Source: Anaerosalibacter sp. Marseille-P3206 (GTDB taxonomy: Bacteria; Bacillota; Clostridia; Tissierellales; Sporanaerobacteraceae). From it: a stretch of 64,000 nucleotides of DNA. The position numbers were made by a program, and so were the translations under genes. Below the pieces are notes generated by a model. That model did not search any database. It had not been told where the DNA came from and saw only the letters and a program-made list of their open reading frames with translations. Location of the stretch: NCBI RefSeq assembly GCF_900155565.1, contig NZ_FUHM01000002.1, forward strand, positions 1,674,001 to 1,738,000. Direction: 5' to 3'. Of the stretch, positions 29,921 through 38,887 are shown one piece after another (positions within the stretch are counted from its first letter, which is position 1; each line of letters opens with the position of its first letter).

Positions 29921-32134
29921 TTGATAAGCATCGAGGGAACTATAGAAGAAGTAATATTTAGAAATGAGACAAATGGATATACTGTAGCCATATTAGAGTC
30001 AACAGATGATGTAGTCACCATAGTTGGCTATATTCCCTTTGTAAATATAGGAGAGACCATAAAGGTAGAGGGGGAATGGATGAATCATCCTAATTATGGT
30101 GAACAAATAAAAATTGAAAACATCTCTACAGTAGTTCCTGCTACACTAAACGGTATAGAAAAATATCTCTCATCAGGACTCATCCCCTACATAGGACCCA
30201 AAACTGCAAAAAAGATAGTTGAAAGATTTGGAATGGAGTCCATAGACATTATAGAAATGAATCCAGAAAGGCTAAAAGAGATAGATGGAATCGGAGACAA
30301 AAAGATAGAAAAAATCCTTGAAGCCTTTCAAGAACAAAGAGAACTAAGAGAAATAATGATATTCTTGCAACAATATGACATCAGCCCATCCTATGGGGTG
30401 AGAATATATAAGAAATACGGAAATGAAACAGTAAAGATCATCTCAGAAAACCCATATAGACTCTCGGAAGATGTATTTGGCATAGGATTTAAAACAGCAG
30501 ACAAAATAGCTCAAAGTATGGGAATTGAAAAAGACTCCCCCTATAGAATAAACGCAGGAATAAAATTTATTCTAATGGACTATGCAGGCAGTGGTCACAG
30601 TTTTGTACCAAAAAAAGAACTATTGAATAAGTCAAAAGAAATGCTAGAAGTAGAAGAAGAGTCTATAGAGGAATCCATCAGAGACTTGGCCATAAAAGGT
30701 GAAATCCAACTTGAAAATGGAGAAGAAGAGATATTAGTATACTATATGCCCTTTTACAGAGCAGAGGCTAATGTTAGTAAGAAAATAGTAGAACTCTCTA
30801 GAGTTGAGTTGGACTCATTGAATATAGATATAGAAAAGGGAATAGAAAAAATTGAAGAAGAAGAGGGAATAAGATTTGCAGCTAAACAAAAAGAAGCCAT
30901 TAAAGAAGCTGTAGAAAATGGAATGGTAGTAATAACAGGAGGCCCTGGAACAGGGAAGACCACCACTATAAATGCCATAATACAGCTATTCGAAAGGGAA
31001 AATTTAACCATAGCATTGGCTGCACCTACAGGGAGAGCTGCAAAGAGGATGAGTCAAGCATCTAACAGAGAAGCCAAGACCATTCACAGACTATTAGAAT
31101 ATTCCTTTATGGAAGCAGAAATGGGCTTTGGCAGAGATGAAGACACTCCCCTAGAGGCAGATGTGGTCATAATAGATGAAACTTCTATGGTAGATATTAT
31201 TCTTATGAATCATCTCATGAAGGCTATCATACCAGGGACAAGAGTAGTATTTGTAGGAGATATAGACCAACTTCCTTCTGTAGGACCAGGTAATGTACTA
31301 AGAGATATTATAGACAGTGGAATTGTAAAAGTAGTTATGCTAGATGAGATATTTCGACAGGCAGAAGAAAGTATGATAGTAGTAAACGCTCATAGGATTA
31401 ACAAGGGAGAACCTCCATTTTTAAACGTAAAAGACAAGGACTTCTACTTTATTCCCAAAAGTGATCCCAAAGAAATAGTTTCAACTATATTGGATTTATG
31501 CAATAGAAGACTTCCTAACTTCAATGGATATGACTCATTGGCAGATATTCAAGTGCTTACTCCTATGAAAAAAGGAGAAGTGGGTATAAACTCCCTAAAC
31601 AAGCATCTACAAGAAATACTCAATCCCAAAGGTTATGGAAAAGCAGAAAAAAAGATGGGCAATGAGCTATTTCGTGTAGGAGATAAGGTAATGCAGATAA
31701 AAAACAACTACACTACCGAGTGGAAAATATATGATGATAATAGAGTAATAGAAGAAGGAGAAGGAGTATATAATGGTGACTTTGGATTTATAACTCATAT
31801 AGATGAAGAAGATAGAATAGTTAAGGTACTATTTGATGGAGAAAAAGAAGTAGAATATGAATTCAAACAACTGGATGAATTAAAACTAGCCTATGCTACT
31901 ACAGTTCACAAAAGTCAAGGCAGTGAATTTCCAGTAGTCATCATGCCAATATCTTGGGGTCCACCAATGTTACTTACGAGAAATCTACTTTACACCGCCA
32001 TTACAAGAGCAAAACAATTAGTAGTACTTGTAGGGCAAGAAAAATATCTTTATATGATGATCAAAAACAATAGGATTGCAAAGAGATACTCCGGCCTTGA
32101 CAACAAACTTAGGCAGATATTCACTATGTTTTAG
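29921..32134 (+). CDS. recD2: RecD2-type ATP-dependent DNA helicase
   Basis: 5'-3' DNA helicase acting in repair and replication stress without RecBC. The 737 residues have the RecD2-specific N-terminal OB/HhH region (LKEIDGIGDKKIEKILEAF and a second HhH), then Walker A GGPGTGKTTT (about 344-353), Walker B VVIIDETSMVD and the C-terminal UvrD-like AYATTVHKSQGSEF. Start is TTG after ggagga; an extended -10 TGGTATAAT lies about 35 bases upstream. It is followed by comFC and yvyF. Confidence 0.95.
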   Translation: MISIEGTIEEVIFRNETNGYTVAILESTDDVVTIVGYIPFVNIGETIKVEGEWMNHPNYGEQIKIENISTVVPATLNGIEKYLSSGLIPYIGPKTAKKIVERFGMESIDIIEMNPERLKEIDGIGDKKIEKILEAFQEQRELREIMIFLQQYDISPSYGVRIYKKYGNETVKIISENPYRLSEDVFGIGFKTADKIAQSMGIEKDSPYRINAGIKFILMDYAGSGHSFVPKKELLNKSKEMLEVEEESIEESIRDLAIKGEIQLENGEEEILVYYMPFYRAEANVSKKIVELSRVELDSLNIDIEKGIEKIEEEEGIRFAAKQKEAIKEAVENGMVVITGGPGTGKTTTINAIIQLFERENLTIALAAPTGRAAKRMSQASNREAKTIHRLLEYSFMEAEMGFGRDEDTPLEADVVIIDETSMVDIILMNHLMKAIIPGTRVVFVGDIDQLPSVGPGNVLRDIIDSGIVKVVMLDEIFRQAEESMIVVNAHRINKGEPPFLNVKDKDFYFIPKSDPKEIVSTILDLCNRRLPNFNGYDSLADIQVLTPMKKGEVGINSLNKHLQEILNPKGYGKAEKKMGNELFRVGDKVMQIKNNYTTEWKIYDDNRVIEEGEGVYNGDFGFITHIDEEDRIVKVLFDGEKEVEYEFKQLDELKLAYATTVHKSQGSEFPVVIMPISWGPPMLLTRNLLYTAITRAKQLVVLVGQEKYLYMMIKNNRIAKRYSGLDNKLRQIFTMF

Positions 32135-32143
32135 GAGGATATT

Positions 32144-32812
32144 ATGGGACTATTTGATGGGCTCAATAGTTTGCTTTTCCCTGATAATAATATATGCCTT
32201 TTTTGTAGAGAAAAAATAGAAGTAGATGCTCCATACTTTCTATGCCAAGATTGTATAGATAAGCTTAAGTTTCTAAACAAGGAGATAAATATTGACTCTC
32301 CCTATATAGAAAGCGGGATATATTCACTATTCTTCAATGAATATGTTAGGGAAAAAATATATAAATACAAATACTATAGATGTAGTTATCTATATAAAAC
32401 CTTTGGTGAAATTCTAAAACAAAGCATTGAAAGTGTAGAGCTTTTTAAAAATATAGATATAATAACCTATGTCCCAATACATAGGAAAAGAAAGGCCCAG
32501 AGAGGATTTGACCAATCAGAACTAGTGGCTCAATATATAGGACAATCACTGGATATCAAAGTTTCAGTGGGAAATCTAGTGAGAACTAAAAACACTATGG
32601 CTCAAAACAAATTATCAAGAAGTAGAAGACTTGAAAATATTAGTGGAGCTTTTAAAATTAAATATGAAGATGAATTTTTTGATAAAGAAATTCTTCTAAT
32701 TGACGATATAATTACTACAGGAGTAACACTAAATGAATGTGGGAAAGTATTGTTAGAATCTGGAGGTAAGAAGGTTTATGCCTTGGCAATTACCTCTGGG
32801 AAAAATAGATAA
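32144..32812 (+). CDS. comFC: ComF family protein (phosphoribosyltransferase-like)
   Basis: A 222-residue protein with an N-terminal Cys4 zinc motif (CLFC ... CQDC, about 18-38) and a C-terminal type I phosphoribosyltransferase fold with the PRPP loop LLIDDIITTGVTL (about 184-196). The KRKAQRGFDQSELVA segment is the ComF signature. In naturally competent Firmicutes ComFC helps DNA uptake; elsewhere it probably acts in DNA repair. It lies 9 bases after recD2 and upstream of yvyF, as comF often sits next to flagellar genes. Confidence 0.93.
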   Translation: MGLFDGLNSLLFPDNNICLFCREKIEVDAPYFLCQDCIDKLKFLNKEINIDSPYIESGIYSLFFNEYVREKIYKYKYYRCSYLYKTFGEILKQSIESVELFKNIDIITYVPIHRKRKAQRGFDQSELVAQYIGQSLDIKVSVGNLVRTKNTMAQNKLSRSRRLENISGAFKIKYEDEFFDKEILLIDDIITTGVTLNECGKVLLESGGKKVYALAITSGKNR

Positions 32813-32835
32813 TAATAAATTAAGAAGGTGATTTG

Positions 32836-33246
32836 ATGGATGTAAGAAATTGTACACGTTGTGGTAATATTTATGTATATGATAATTTTAAGATCTGTCC
32901 AAAATGTAGGAGAGAAGATGAAAAGGATTTTCAAACTATAAAAGAATATATAGATGAGTATCCTGATGCAAATATAACTGAAGTATCTGAAGAGACAGGA
33001 GTAGATACTCAAAAGATAATTGCTTTCCTAAAAGAAGGTAGATTAGAAATAAAAGGAGACAACAATATATTCTTAGCTTGCGAAAGATGTGGACAGCCTA
33101 TTAAGACTGGGAGATTTTGTGACAAATGTACTCTAGAGATGCAAAAAGAGATGAGAGAAGCCATAGGTGGCAGAAAAGATCCAAGCGAACTTCATACTGG
33201 AGAACTAAAACAAAGGCTTGGAGTCAAGGATAGAAGACGTAATTAA
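32836..33246 (+). CDS. yvyF: YvyF-type flagellar operon protein (TIGR03826)
   Basis: A 136-residue protein with two zinc-ribbon halves: NCTRCGNIYVYDNFKICPKCRR at the N-terminus (the two CxxC pairs are 6-9 and 22-25) and CERCGQPIKTGRFCDKC near the middle. Between them lies a helix-turn-helix-like ITEVSEETGVDTQKIIAFL, of which ITEVSEETGVD is clear. ATG at 32836 fits the aaggtgat RBS. It always lies between comFC and flgM in Firmicutes; its role in flagellar control is not settled. Confidence 0.9.
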   Translation: MDVRNCTRCGNIYVYDNFKICPKCRREDEKDFQTIKEYIDEYPDANITEVSEETGVDTQKIIAFLKEGRLEIKGDNNIFLACERCGQPIKTGRFCDKCTLEMQKEMREAIGGRKDPSELHTGELKQRLGVKDRRRN

Positions 33247-33263
33247 TAATAAAAATAAAATAT

Positions 33264-33291
33264 TAAAGTAATACCCCATTGTTTCCGATAA
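33264..33291 (+). promoter_or_regulatory. Sigma-D-type promoter of the flgM operon
   Basis: TAAA (33264), 16 bases, TCCGATAA (33284). Lies 38 bases before flgM. The hairpin-like accccatt/aatggggt repeat straddling the start site may form a 5' stem. Confidence 0.75.
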
Positions 33292-33328
33292 TAGTATTGA
33301 GAAAAGAAAGGAAAAATGGGGTGTTTTT

Positions 33329-33610
33329 ATGAAAATTAATAAAGTGGATAAAATACTTCAAGTGTATAATACTCAAAACATAAAGAAAACAGAATTAGCA
33401 AAAGGCAATGGAAAAAAGGATGAATTGAAATTATCAGAAAAGGCAATTGAATTTCAAAATGCAGTCAATAGCCTAAAAGATATTCCAGATATCAGAAAAG
33501 ATAAAGTTGAGAAGATTAAGCATGAGATAAAAACAGGAACTTATAAAGTAGATGGTGAAAAAATAGTAGAGAAGATGATGGGAAATATTAGCTTTGATAA
33601 AAGAGCTTAA
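33329..33610 (+). CDS. flgM: Anti-sigma factor FlgM
   Basis: A 93-residue FlgM: inhibitor of the motility sigma factor, exported through the completed hook. The C-terminal part has the core motif KLSEKAIEFQNAVNSL and IRKDKVEKIKHEIKTGTYKV. Preceded by a sigma-D-like promoter, giving a feedback loop. RBS aatggggtg is modest. Downstream genes flgN and flgK follow without terminators. Confidence 0.92.
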   Translation: MKINKVDKILQVYNTQNIKKTELAKGNGKKDELKLSEKAIEFQNAVNSLKDIPDIRKDKVEKIKHEIKTGTYKVDGEKIVEKMMGNISFDKRA

Positions 33611-33625
33611 TATGGTGGTGATATT

Positions 33626-34099
33626 TTGACTTTTAAAGAAGAATTAGAAGCTGTTTTAACTCAGCAGCTAAAAACACTCATAGATTTAAAGGATATTACA
33701 GAAGAAAAGACTCAAGTATTGATAGATGAAGACTTAGAAACTCTAGAGAGAATAACTAGAGTCGAACAAGAGCTAATAAACAGAGTGGGAACATTAGAAG
33801 TAGAGAGGGAAAGGCTTCTTGACAGTTGGGGGCTAAAGACAAACACCTCTCTTTCTATTATCATATCCAATCTTCCAGAAGATGAAAAGGAAGACATAGG
33901 AAAACTAGGGGAAGAACTATATAAAATCATAGAGATAATAGATGAAAAAAACAAATTAAATAGTCAACTTTTAGCAGACAATATAGATTGGGTTGAGTTT
34001 AATTTAAACTTACTAACAAGCGTACAAACTCCTTCTACCTATAGTAAAGGAGAGGGAAATATGAAAAGCAATAATAGCTTATTTGATAGGAAGGTGTAG
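33626..34099 (+). CDS. flgN: FlgN family export chaperone
   Basis: A 157-residue, mostly alpha-helical protein with an N-terminal long helix (LTQQLKTLIDLKDITEEKTQ) and Glu/Leu-rich coiled segments. In the FlgM-FlgN-FlgK order this is the chaperone for hook-filament junction proteins FlgK and FlgL. Sequence conservation is low, so the call rests on size, helix content and position. TTG start after ggtggtgat. Confidence 0.85.
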   Translation: MTFKEELEAVLTQQLKTLIDLKDITEEKTQVLIDEDLETLERITRVEQELINRVGTLEVERERLLDSWGLKTNTSLSIIISNLPEDEKEDIGKLGEELYKIIEIIDEKNKLNSQLLADNIDWVEFNLNLLTSVQTPSTYSKGEGNMKSNNSLFDRKV

Positions 34100-34101
34100 A
34101 T

Positions 34102-35511
34102 ATGTCATTTGGAGGACTGTATATTTCTATATCAGGATTATATGCAAACAAAAAAGCATTAGATACAATATCTCACAATATTTCCAATTCCAACAACCCT
34201 ATATACGTGAGACAAAGTGCCATACATGCAAGTAATAGGTATTCAACAACTCAAGTTGGAAATATGCAAATGGGTACAGGAGTCCATGTAGAAGAAATCA
34301 GGCAAATTCGTGACGAATTTATTGACTTGAGACTTAGAAGAGAAATGGAGATACATGGATATTGGAGTGCTACTAGTGATGTACTTCACGAGGTAGAAAT
34401 GATATTCAACGAACAAACCAACAGTGGACTACAAAAGGTAATGTCAAATTTTTGGGATAGCTGGTCTGAACTATATCAGAAGCCAGATAGCATTACAATG
34501 AGGGGTCTAGTCCATGAAAGTGCTGTAGCCTTTGTAGAAACTGTAAATCATATAGATACTCAGCTAGACAATCTTCAGCTGAATCTAAATAAAAAGATAT
34601 TAAATGAAGTAGATGAAATAAACAATATTTTAGAAGATGTAATGTTTTTTAATGAAAAGATAAAACTAGGAGAAGGACAGGGAGAAAATATAAGAGCAAA
34701 TGACTTTAGAGATAGTAGAAATGAATTGTTGGACAAACTATCTGAAAAACTCCCTATCACCTATTATGAAAAATACACTGGAGAAGTAGTAATCTCTCTA
34801 AATGGAAGAGACTTAATCAACGGAAACTATATGAATCCATTAAAAATTGTTAAAGACAATAAAGGCTATGGAAACATCTATTGGTCTGACACTAATGAGA
34901 AAATTGATTTACAAGGAAAAGGAGAACTTGGCGGATATATAGATGCAAGAGATGAAGCTGTGGAAAAGTATAGGAAGAGTTTGAATGAGTTAGTTAAGAC
35001 TATGGCAGATGAGATAAATGAGGTACACAAGAATGGAAAAAGTTTGGATTGGGATGGAAAGACTAATGAAGAGATTGAATTTTTCATAGGTTCAGGTGGA
35101 GAAATCAATGCAGCCAATATCAGAGTCAATCCAGAACTAGGAAACTTCAACAAAATAGCAGTATCCAAGTCTGGAGCATTGGGAGATGGAGAGAACATCA
35201 AAGATATACTGAAACTTAGAGATGAGATTAATAAAGAATTAAAGGATATGACTTTCGATAATTTTTACAGAGACATAATATCCACCCTAGGTGTAGAAAG
35301 AAACAAAGCAAGAAGTATTACACTAAATCAAGAAATACTCATAAAACAAATAGAAGATAGAAAAGGTGCCATCTCAGCAGTATCCCTAGATGAAGAAATG
35401 GCAGACATGCTAAAATATCAACACTCCTACATAGCCAACTCCAGAGTAGTCAACGCCATAGATGAGATGGTAGAAAACATAGTAAATAGAATGGGAATAG
35501 TGGGAAGATAA
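34102..35511 (+). CDS. flgK: Flagellar hook-associated protein 1 (first FlgK paralogue)
   Basis: Hook-filament junction protein. The 469 residues have the N-terminal rod-type motif ISGLYANKKALDTISHNISN and the C-terminal helix VSLDEEMADMLKYQHSYIAN with NAIDEMVENIVNRMG, as all FlgK proteins. The middle region includes NDFRDSRNELLDKLSEKLPI. A second, longer FlgK follows 600 bases later. The stop region is the left arm of a perfect 14-bp inverted duplication that leads into a repeat element. Confidence 0.93.
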   Translation: MSFGGLYISISGLYANKKALDTISHNISNSNNPIYVRQSAIHASNRYSTTQVGNMQMGTGVHVEEIRQIRDEFIDLRLRREMEIHGYWSATSDVLHEVEMIFNEQTNSGLQKVMSNFWDSWSELYQKPDSITMRGLVHESAVAFVETVNHIDTQLDNLQLNLNKKILNEVDEINNILEDVMFFNEKIKLGEGQGENIRANDFRDSRNELLDKLSEKLPITYYEKYTGEVVISLNGRDLINGNYMNPLKIVKDNKGYGNIYWSDTNEKIDLQGKGELGGYIDARDEAVEKYRKSLNELVKTMADEINEVHKNGKSLDWDGKTNEEIEFFIGSGGEINAANIRVNPELGNFNKIAVSKSGALGDGENIKDILKLRDEINKELKDMTFDNFYRDIISTLGVERNKARSITLNQEILIKQIEDRKGAISAVSLDEEMADMLKYQHSYIANSRVVNAIDEMVENIVNRMGIVGR

Positions 35512-35533
35512 AATGCAAAGCATTTTATCTTCC
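35503..35533. repeat. Inverted duplication of the flgK 3' end
   Basis: The last bases of flgK plus stop (GGAAGATAAAATGC) are followed, after AAA, by their exact reverse complement GCATTTTATCTTCC, which abuts repeat copy A. There is no T-run, so it is not a typical terminator. Confidence 0.85.
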
Positions 35534-35665
35534 AATTGTGAATTGTAAATTATAAATTTTAAATTAAAAGAATAAATTCAACCAAATACAAATTAAGCTT
35601 TAGCTTAATTTGTATTTGCACCATAATTCACAGTTCAAAATTTACAATTTAACATTTTTTCGACC
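35534..35665. repeat. aattgtgaatt / 36-bp palindrome element, copy A
   Basis: Left arm caattgtgaattgtaaatt, a central 36-bp palindrome at 35583-35618 (arms CAAATACAAATTAAGCT / AGCTTAATTTGTATTTG around TT), right arm accataattcacagttcaa and the conserved edge aacattttttcgacc. The same order recurs at 37621-37746 and 38735-38855. The element reaches into the RBS of the S23 gene. Confidence 0.9.
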
Positions 35666-35687
35666 AAAAGGAGAAAATAAGATCGGA

Positions 35688-36050
35688 GTGAGAAAAATAG
35701 CTAATATTATTAGAGATAAAAGTTATGATTTTGCTCTTCGAATTGTAAAAATGAACAAGTATTTAATTAATGAAAAAAGGGAATATGTGCTATCTAATCA
35801 AGTGTTAAGAAGTGGTACAAGTATAGGAGCGAACATAGAAGAAGCATGTTCTGCACAAAGTAGAAAAGATTTCATACATAAGCTGTCAATAGCACAAAAA
35901 GAAGCATTTGAAACAAGATATTGGCTTAGATTATTAAAAGACAGTGGGGAACTAAAAGAAGACTACGCAAATAGTATTATAAAGGACTGTGATGAATTAA
36001 TAAGTATATTAACAAAGATATTAATAACAACTAAGTCCAATTCAGAATAA
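35688..36050 (+). CDS. S23-type four-helix-bundle protein
   Basis: A 120-residue, helix-rich protein of the S23 / 23S rRNA intervening-sequence-protein family. Clear motifs are SYDFALRIVKMNKYL, QVLRSGTSIGANIEEACSAQ (the family signature) and KEAFETRYWLRLLKDSGEL. The family includes the RT-binding protein Avd of diversity-generating retroelements, but most members have no known role. Best start is GTG 35688 after the aaaggag region; no ATG fits. It sits between two flgK genes, bracketed by repeat copies A and A', and looks like an inserted cassette foreign to the flagellar operon. Confidence 0.88.
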   Translation: MRKIANIIRDKSYDFALRIVKMNKYLINEKREYVLSNQVLRSGTSIGANIEEACSAQSRKDFIHKLSIAQKEAFETRYWLRLLKDSGELKEDYANSIIKDCDELISILTKILITTKSNSE

Positions 36051-36090
36051 TTTACAATTCACAATTTAAAATTTAAAATTTTTACGACCG
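36051..36090. repeat. aattcacaatt repeat, half copy A'
   Basis: Only the right arm is present: tttacaattcacaatttaaaa and atttaaaatttttacgacc, directly after the S23 stop codon and running into the RBS of the second flgK. Confidence 0.8.
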
Positions 36091-36104
36091 GAGGGAGTAA
36101 ATAT

Positions 36105-37610
36105 ATGTTTGGATTCAATACAGCAGTTTCAGGACTTCTAGCAAGTCAAAGAGCATTATACATTACAAATCATAATATACAAAATATGACAACAGAAGGC
36201 TATTCAAGACAAGTTGCAAAACAAAGAGCCACAAATCCTATGAACCTACCAGGAATAGGATTCTTAGGAACAGGAACAGAAATATATGATGTAGTCAGGA
36301 TAAGAGATTCCTATGTGGACTTTAAATATTGGAACGAAAATGCTCCAAAAGGAGAATGGGAAGTAAAAAAGGAAAAACTAATGGAAATAGAAAAATTATT
36401 TGGAGAACCTTCTAATAGTAGTTTTAGACAATATTTAGATGATTTCTTTACATCTATAAATGAACTATCAAAAAATCCATCTGATTTTTCCTATAGACAG
36501 CCAGTAAAAGAAGCTTCTCTAGCACTTACAAAACATATAAATGAAACAGCAAAGAGACTAGAAAATCTAAGGAAAGATACAATGTTTTCAATAGATACAA
36601 AAGTAAAACAAGCAAATGATATTGCATATCAAATATCTAGTTTAAACAAACAAATATATTCTCTAGAAATTGACGGTAAAAGTGCCAATGATTTGAGAGA
36701 CAAAAGAGAACTACTAGTAGACAATCTATCAAAGATAGCCAATGTAAAAGTAGATGAATCACCAGAAGGAAAATACAGAGTAAGCATAAGTGGAGTATCC
36801 ATAGTAGACCACGACTATGTAAGTGAAATTGAATATAAAAGAGAAGACCCAACGAATGCAGATAGCAAAAGAATACTTCAATGGGCAAATGGTGGAAAAT
36901 TAAATCTAAAAGGTGGAGAACTCAAGGGACTTATAGAATTGGTAGATGAAAATGGAGAAAAAGGCAGCTATAGAGGTATACCTTTTTATCAGGAGAAGTT
37001 AGATGAGTTTGCGAGAGAATTTGCAAAGAGGATAAATGAAGTGCATAGAGAGGGATATGGGTATAAGAAGGAAGAAAAGAATAAGTTGTTTTTTGCAGTA
37101 GATGAAGCTACAGGGACAATTCCAGAAAAGACTGGCATGACTGATGAAGAATATAAGAAAGAATTAAATAAGTATTACGAACAGTTCAATGCTACTAATT
37201 TAACTATTTCAAAAGATATACTAGAAGATGTAGGCAATATTGCAGTAGCTAAGGATAATGGAAACAATGTAGAAGACAATACAAACATGCTAGAAATATT
37301 AGCCTTAAGAGAAGATAAAAACTTCTTCTCAGAAGGAATGTCCAAAGGAACTCCTGATGACTTCATCAAATCCCTGTTATCTAATTTAGCAGTAGACAGT
37401 ATGCAAGCTCAAAGAATGGACAGCACCCAACAGTTGATCATAAACAATATCGTAAAAAGAAGACAATCAGAATCAGGAGTATCAGAAAATGAGGAAATGG
37501 GTAATATAGTTAAATTTCAACACGTATACACTGCCTCAGCAAGAATGATAACAACCCTTGATACCATACTTGATGTCACTATAAATAGGTTAGGACTAGT
37601 AGGAAGATAA
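36105..37610 (+). CDS. flgK: Flagellar hook-associated protein 1 (second FlgK paralogue)
   Basis: A 501-residue FlgK with TAVSGLLASQRALYITNHNI at the N-terminus, NMTTEGYSRQVAKQRATNP typical of true FlgK, and the C-terminal ENEEMGNIVKFQHVYTASAR with TTLDTILDVTINRLGLVGR. It resembles textbook FlgK more closely than the 469-residue paralogue. The RBS gagggagt lies in a repeat-derived leader. Two FlgK proteins may form different junctions, or one may serve a special role; neither shows decay. Confidence 0.94.
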   Translation: MFGFNTAVSGLLASQRALYITNHNIQNMTTEGYSRQVAKQRATNPMNLPGIGFLGTGTEIYDVVRIRDSYVDFKYWNENAPKGEWEVKKEKLMEIEKLFGEPSNSSFRQYLDDFFTSINELSKNPSDFSYRQPVKEASLALTKHINETAKRLENLRKDTMFSIDTKVKQANDIAYQISSLNKQIYSLEIDGKSANDLRDKRELLVDNLSKIANVKVDESPEGKYRVSISGVSIVDHDYVSEIEYKREDPTNADSKRILQWANGGKLNLKGGELKGLIELVDENGEKGSYRGIPFYQEKLDEFAREFAKRINEVHREGYGYKKEEKNKLFFAVDEATGTIPEKTGMTDEEYKKELNKYYEQFNATNLTISKDILEDVGNIAVAKDNGNNVEDNTNMLEILALREDKNFFSEGMSKGTPDDFIKSLLSNLAVDSMQAQRMDSTQQLIINNIVKRRQSESGVSENEEMGNIVKFQHVYTASARMITTLDTILDVTINRLGLVGR

Positions 37611-37620
37611 GAGGCTTACG

Positions 37621-37746
37621 CCAATTGTGAATTGTGAATTGTGAATTTTAAATTAAAAACAAACAAATACAAATTAAGCTAAAGCTTAATTTGTATTTGC
37701 ACCATAATTCACAATTTAAAATTTAAAATTCAAAATTTTTTCGAAC
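37621..37746. repeat. aattgtgaatt / 36-bp palindrome element, copy B
   Basis: Left arm has three aattgtg units, the palindrome is at 37664-37699 (arms CAAATACAAATTAAGCT / AGCTTAATTTGTATTTG around AA), and the right arm ends in ttttttcgaacggag, which supplies the flgL RBS. Confidence 0.9.
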
Positions 37747-37759
37747 GGAGTGAGAAAAT

Positions 37760-38719
37760 ATGCGTATTACCAATGGTATGATGATTACAAATATGTTATT
37801 TAATTTAAATCAGAATATGTTAAGATTTGATAAACTAAATCAACAGATGCACACACAGAAGAAATTCTCTGTTCCATCTGATGATCCAATAGGTGTAAGT
37901 AAAAGTTTGAAATATCACACTGATCTTTCTAAAATAGAACAATACAAAAGAAATGCAGAAGATGCCAACTCATGGATGAAAGAAACAGAATCAGCCTTAG
38001 TAGAAATAGGAGAAGTACTACATAGAGCAAATGTACTAGCAGTTCAAATGGCAAATGATACTTATTCAAAGGATGATCTTCTAAAGGTAAAAGAAGAGGT
38101 ATCTCAACTAAGAGAAAGCCTTATAGAAATATCAAATTCCACCTATGCAGGAAGACACTTATTTAGTGGATATAAGACCGATAAGAAACTGTTGGATGGA
38201 GATGGGAAGTATAATGTAGATTTGAGTAAGGATGAAATAGTTGAATATAATATAGGAGTTTCTGAAACTATAAAGGTAAATACGGTGGGGATGAAGGTAT
38301 TTGGTGTTGGAGAAGTGGATGATGCATTAGATACAAATTCAACTGAACCTTTTGAAAAAGATGCAGTTGATCAAAATAATAAAAGCTATATTATAGCTGT
38401 ATTTGAAAAATTCGAAAAAGCTTTGGCTGGAGAAGTAAATAAAGAAGAAGTAGACAAATCCTTAACTAGAATCCAAACCTGTATGGATCAAGTATTAACA
38501 GTAAGATCAGAAATAGGTGCAAAGATGAAAAGACTAGAACTAACTATGAAAAAATTGAGTTCCCAAGATCTAAGTACCCAAGAACTAATCACTAACAACG
38601 AAGGTATAAACCCAGCAGAAGTAATAACAAAGTTAAAAACCGAAGAAAACATCTACAGAGCCAGCCTATCCATGGGAGCAAGAATCATACAACCAAGCCT
38701 AGCGGACTTCTTAAGGTAG
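37760..38719 (+). CDS. flgL: Flagellar hook-associated protein 3
   Basis: Hook-filament junction protein FlgL, 319 residues. The flagellin-like N-terminus MRITNGMMITNMLFNLNQN, KKFSVPSDDPIGVSKSLKY, STYAGRHLFSGYKTD and the C-terminal TEENIYRASLSMGARIIQPS are diagnostic. RBS ggagtga comes from the repeat edge. The stop region forms an 11-bp inverted duplication with following DNA. Confidence 0.95.
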   Translation: MRITNGMMITNMLFNLNQNMLRFDKLNQQMHTQKKFSVPSDDPIGVSKSLKYHTDLSKIEQYKRNAEDANSWMKETESALVEIGEVLHRANVLAVQMANDTYSKDDLLKVKEEVSQLRESLIEISNSTYAGRHLFSGYKTDKKLLDGDGKYNVDLSKDEIVEYNIGVSETIKVNTVGMKVFGVGEVDDALDTNSTEPFEKDAVDQNNKSYIIAVFEKFEKALAGEVNKEEVDKSLTRIQTCMDQVLTVRSEIGAKMKRLELTMKKLSSQDLSTQELITNNEGINPAEVITKLKTEENIYRASLSMGARIIQPSLADFLR

Positions 38720-38732
38720 GACCTTAAGAAGT
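38706..38732. repeat. Inverted duplication of the flgL 3' end
   Basis: ACTTCTTAAGG (last codons of flgL) and CCTTAAGAAGT are separated by 5 bases that include the stop codon. It immediately precedes repeat copy C, as the similar hairpin at 35503 precedes copy A. Confidence 0.8.
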
Positions 38733-38734
38733 CA

Positions 38735-38855
38735 ATTTTAAATTGTGAATTGTGAATTTTAAATTAAAAGCTCAAATACAAATTTAGCTAAAGCTAAATT
38801 TGTATTTGTACCATAATTCACAATTCAAAATTTACAATTTAACATTTTTTCGACC
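38735..38855. repeat. aattgtgaatt / 36-bp palindrome element, copy C
   Basis: Palindrome at 38773-38808 (arms CAAATACAAATTTAGCT / AGCTAAATTTGTATTTG). It differs from copies A and B by paired changes on both arms that keep the palindrome, which indicates selection or templating for the fold. Edge aacattttttcgaccg then gatcggagtgagaaaa as before the S23 gene. Confidence 0.9.
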
Positions 38856-38887
38856 GTAGGGAGAAAATAAGATCGGAGTGAGAAAAC

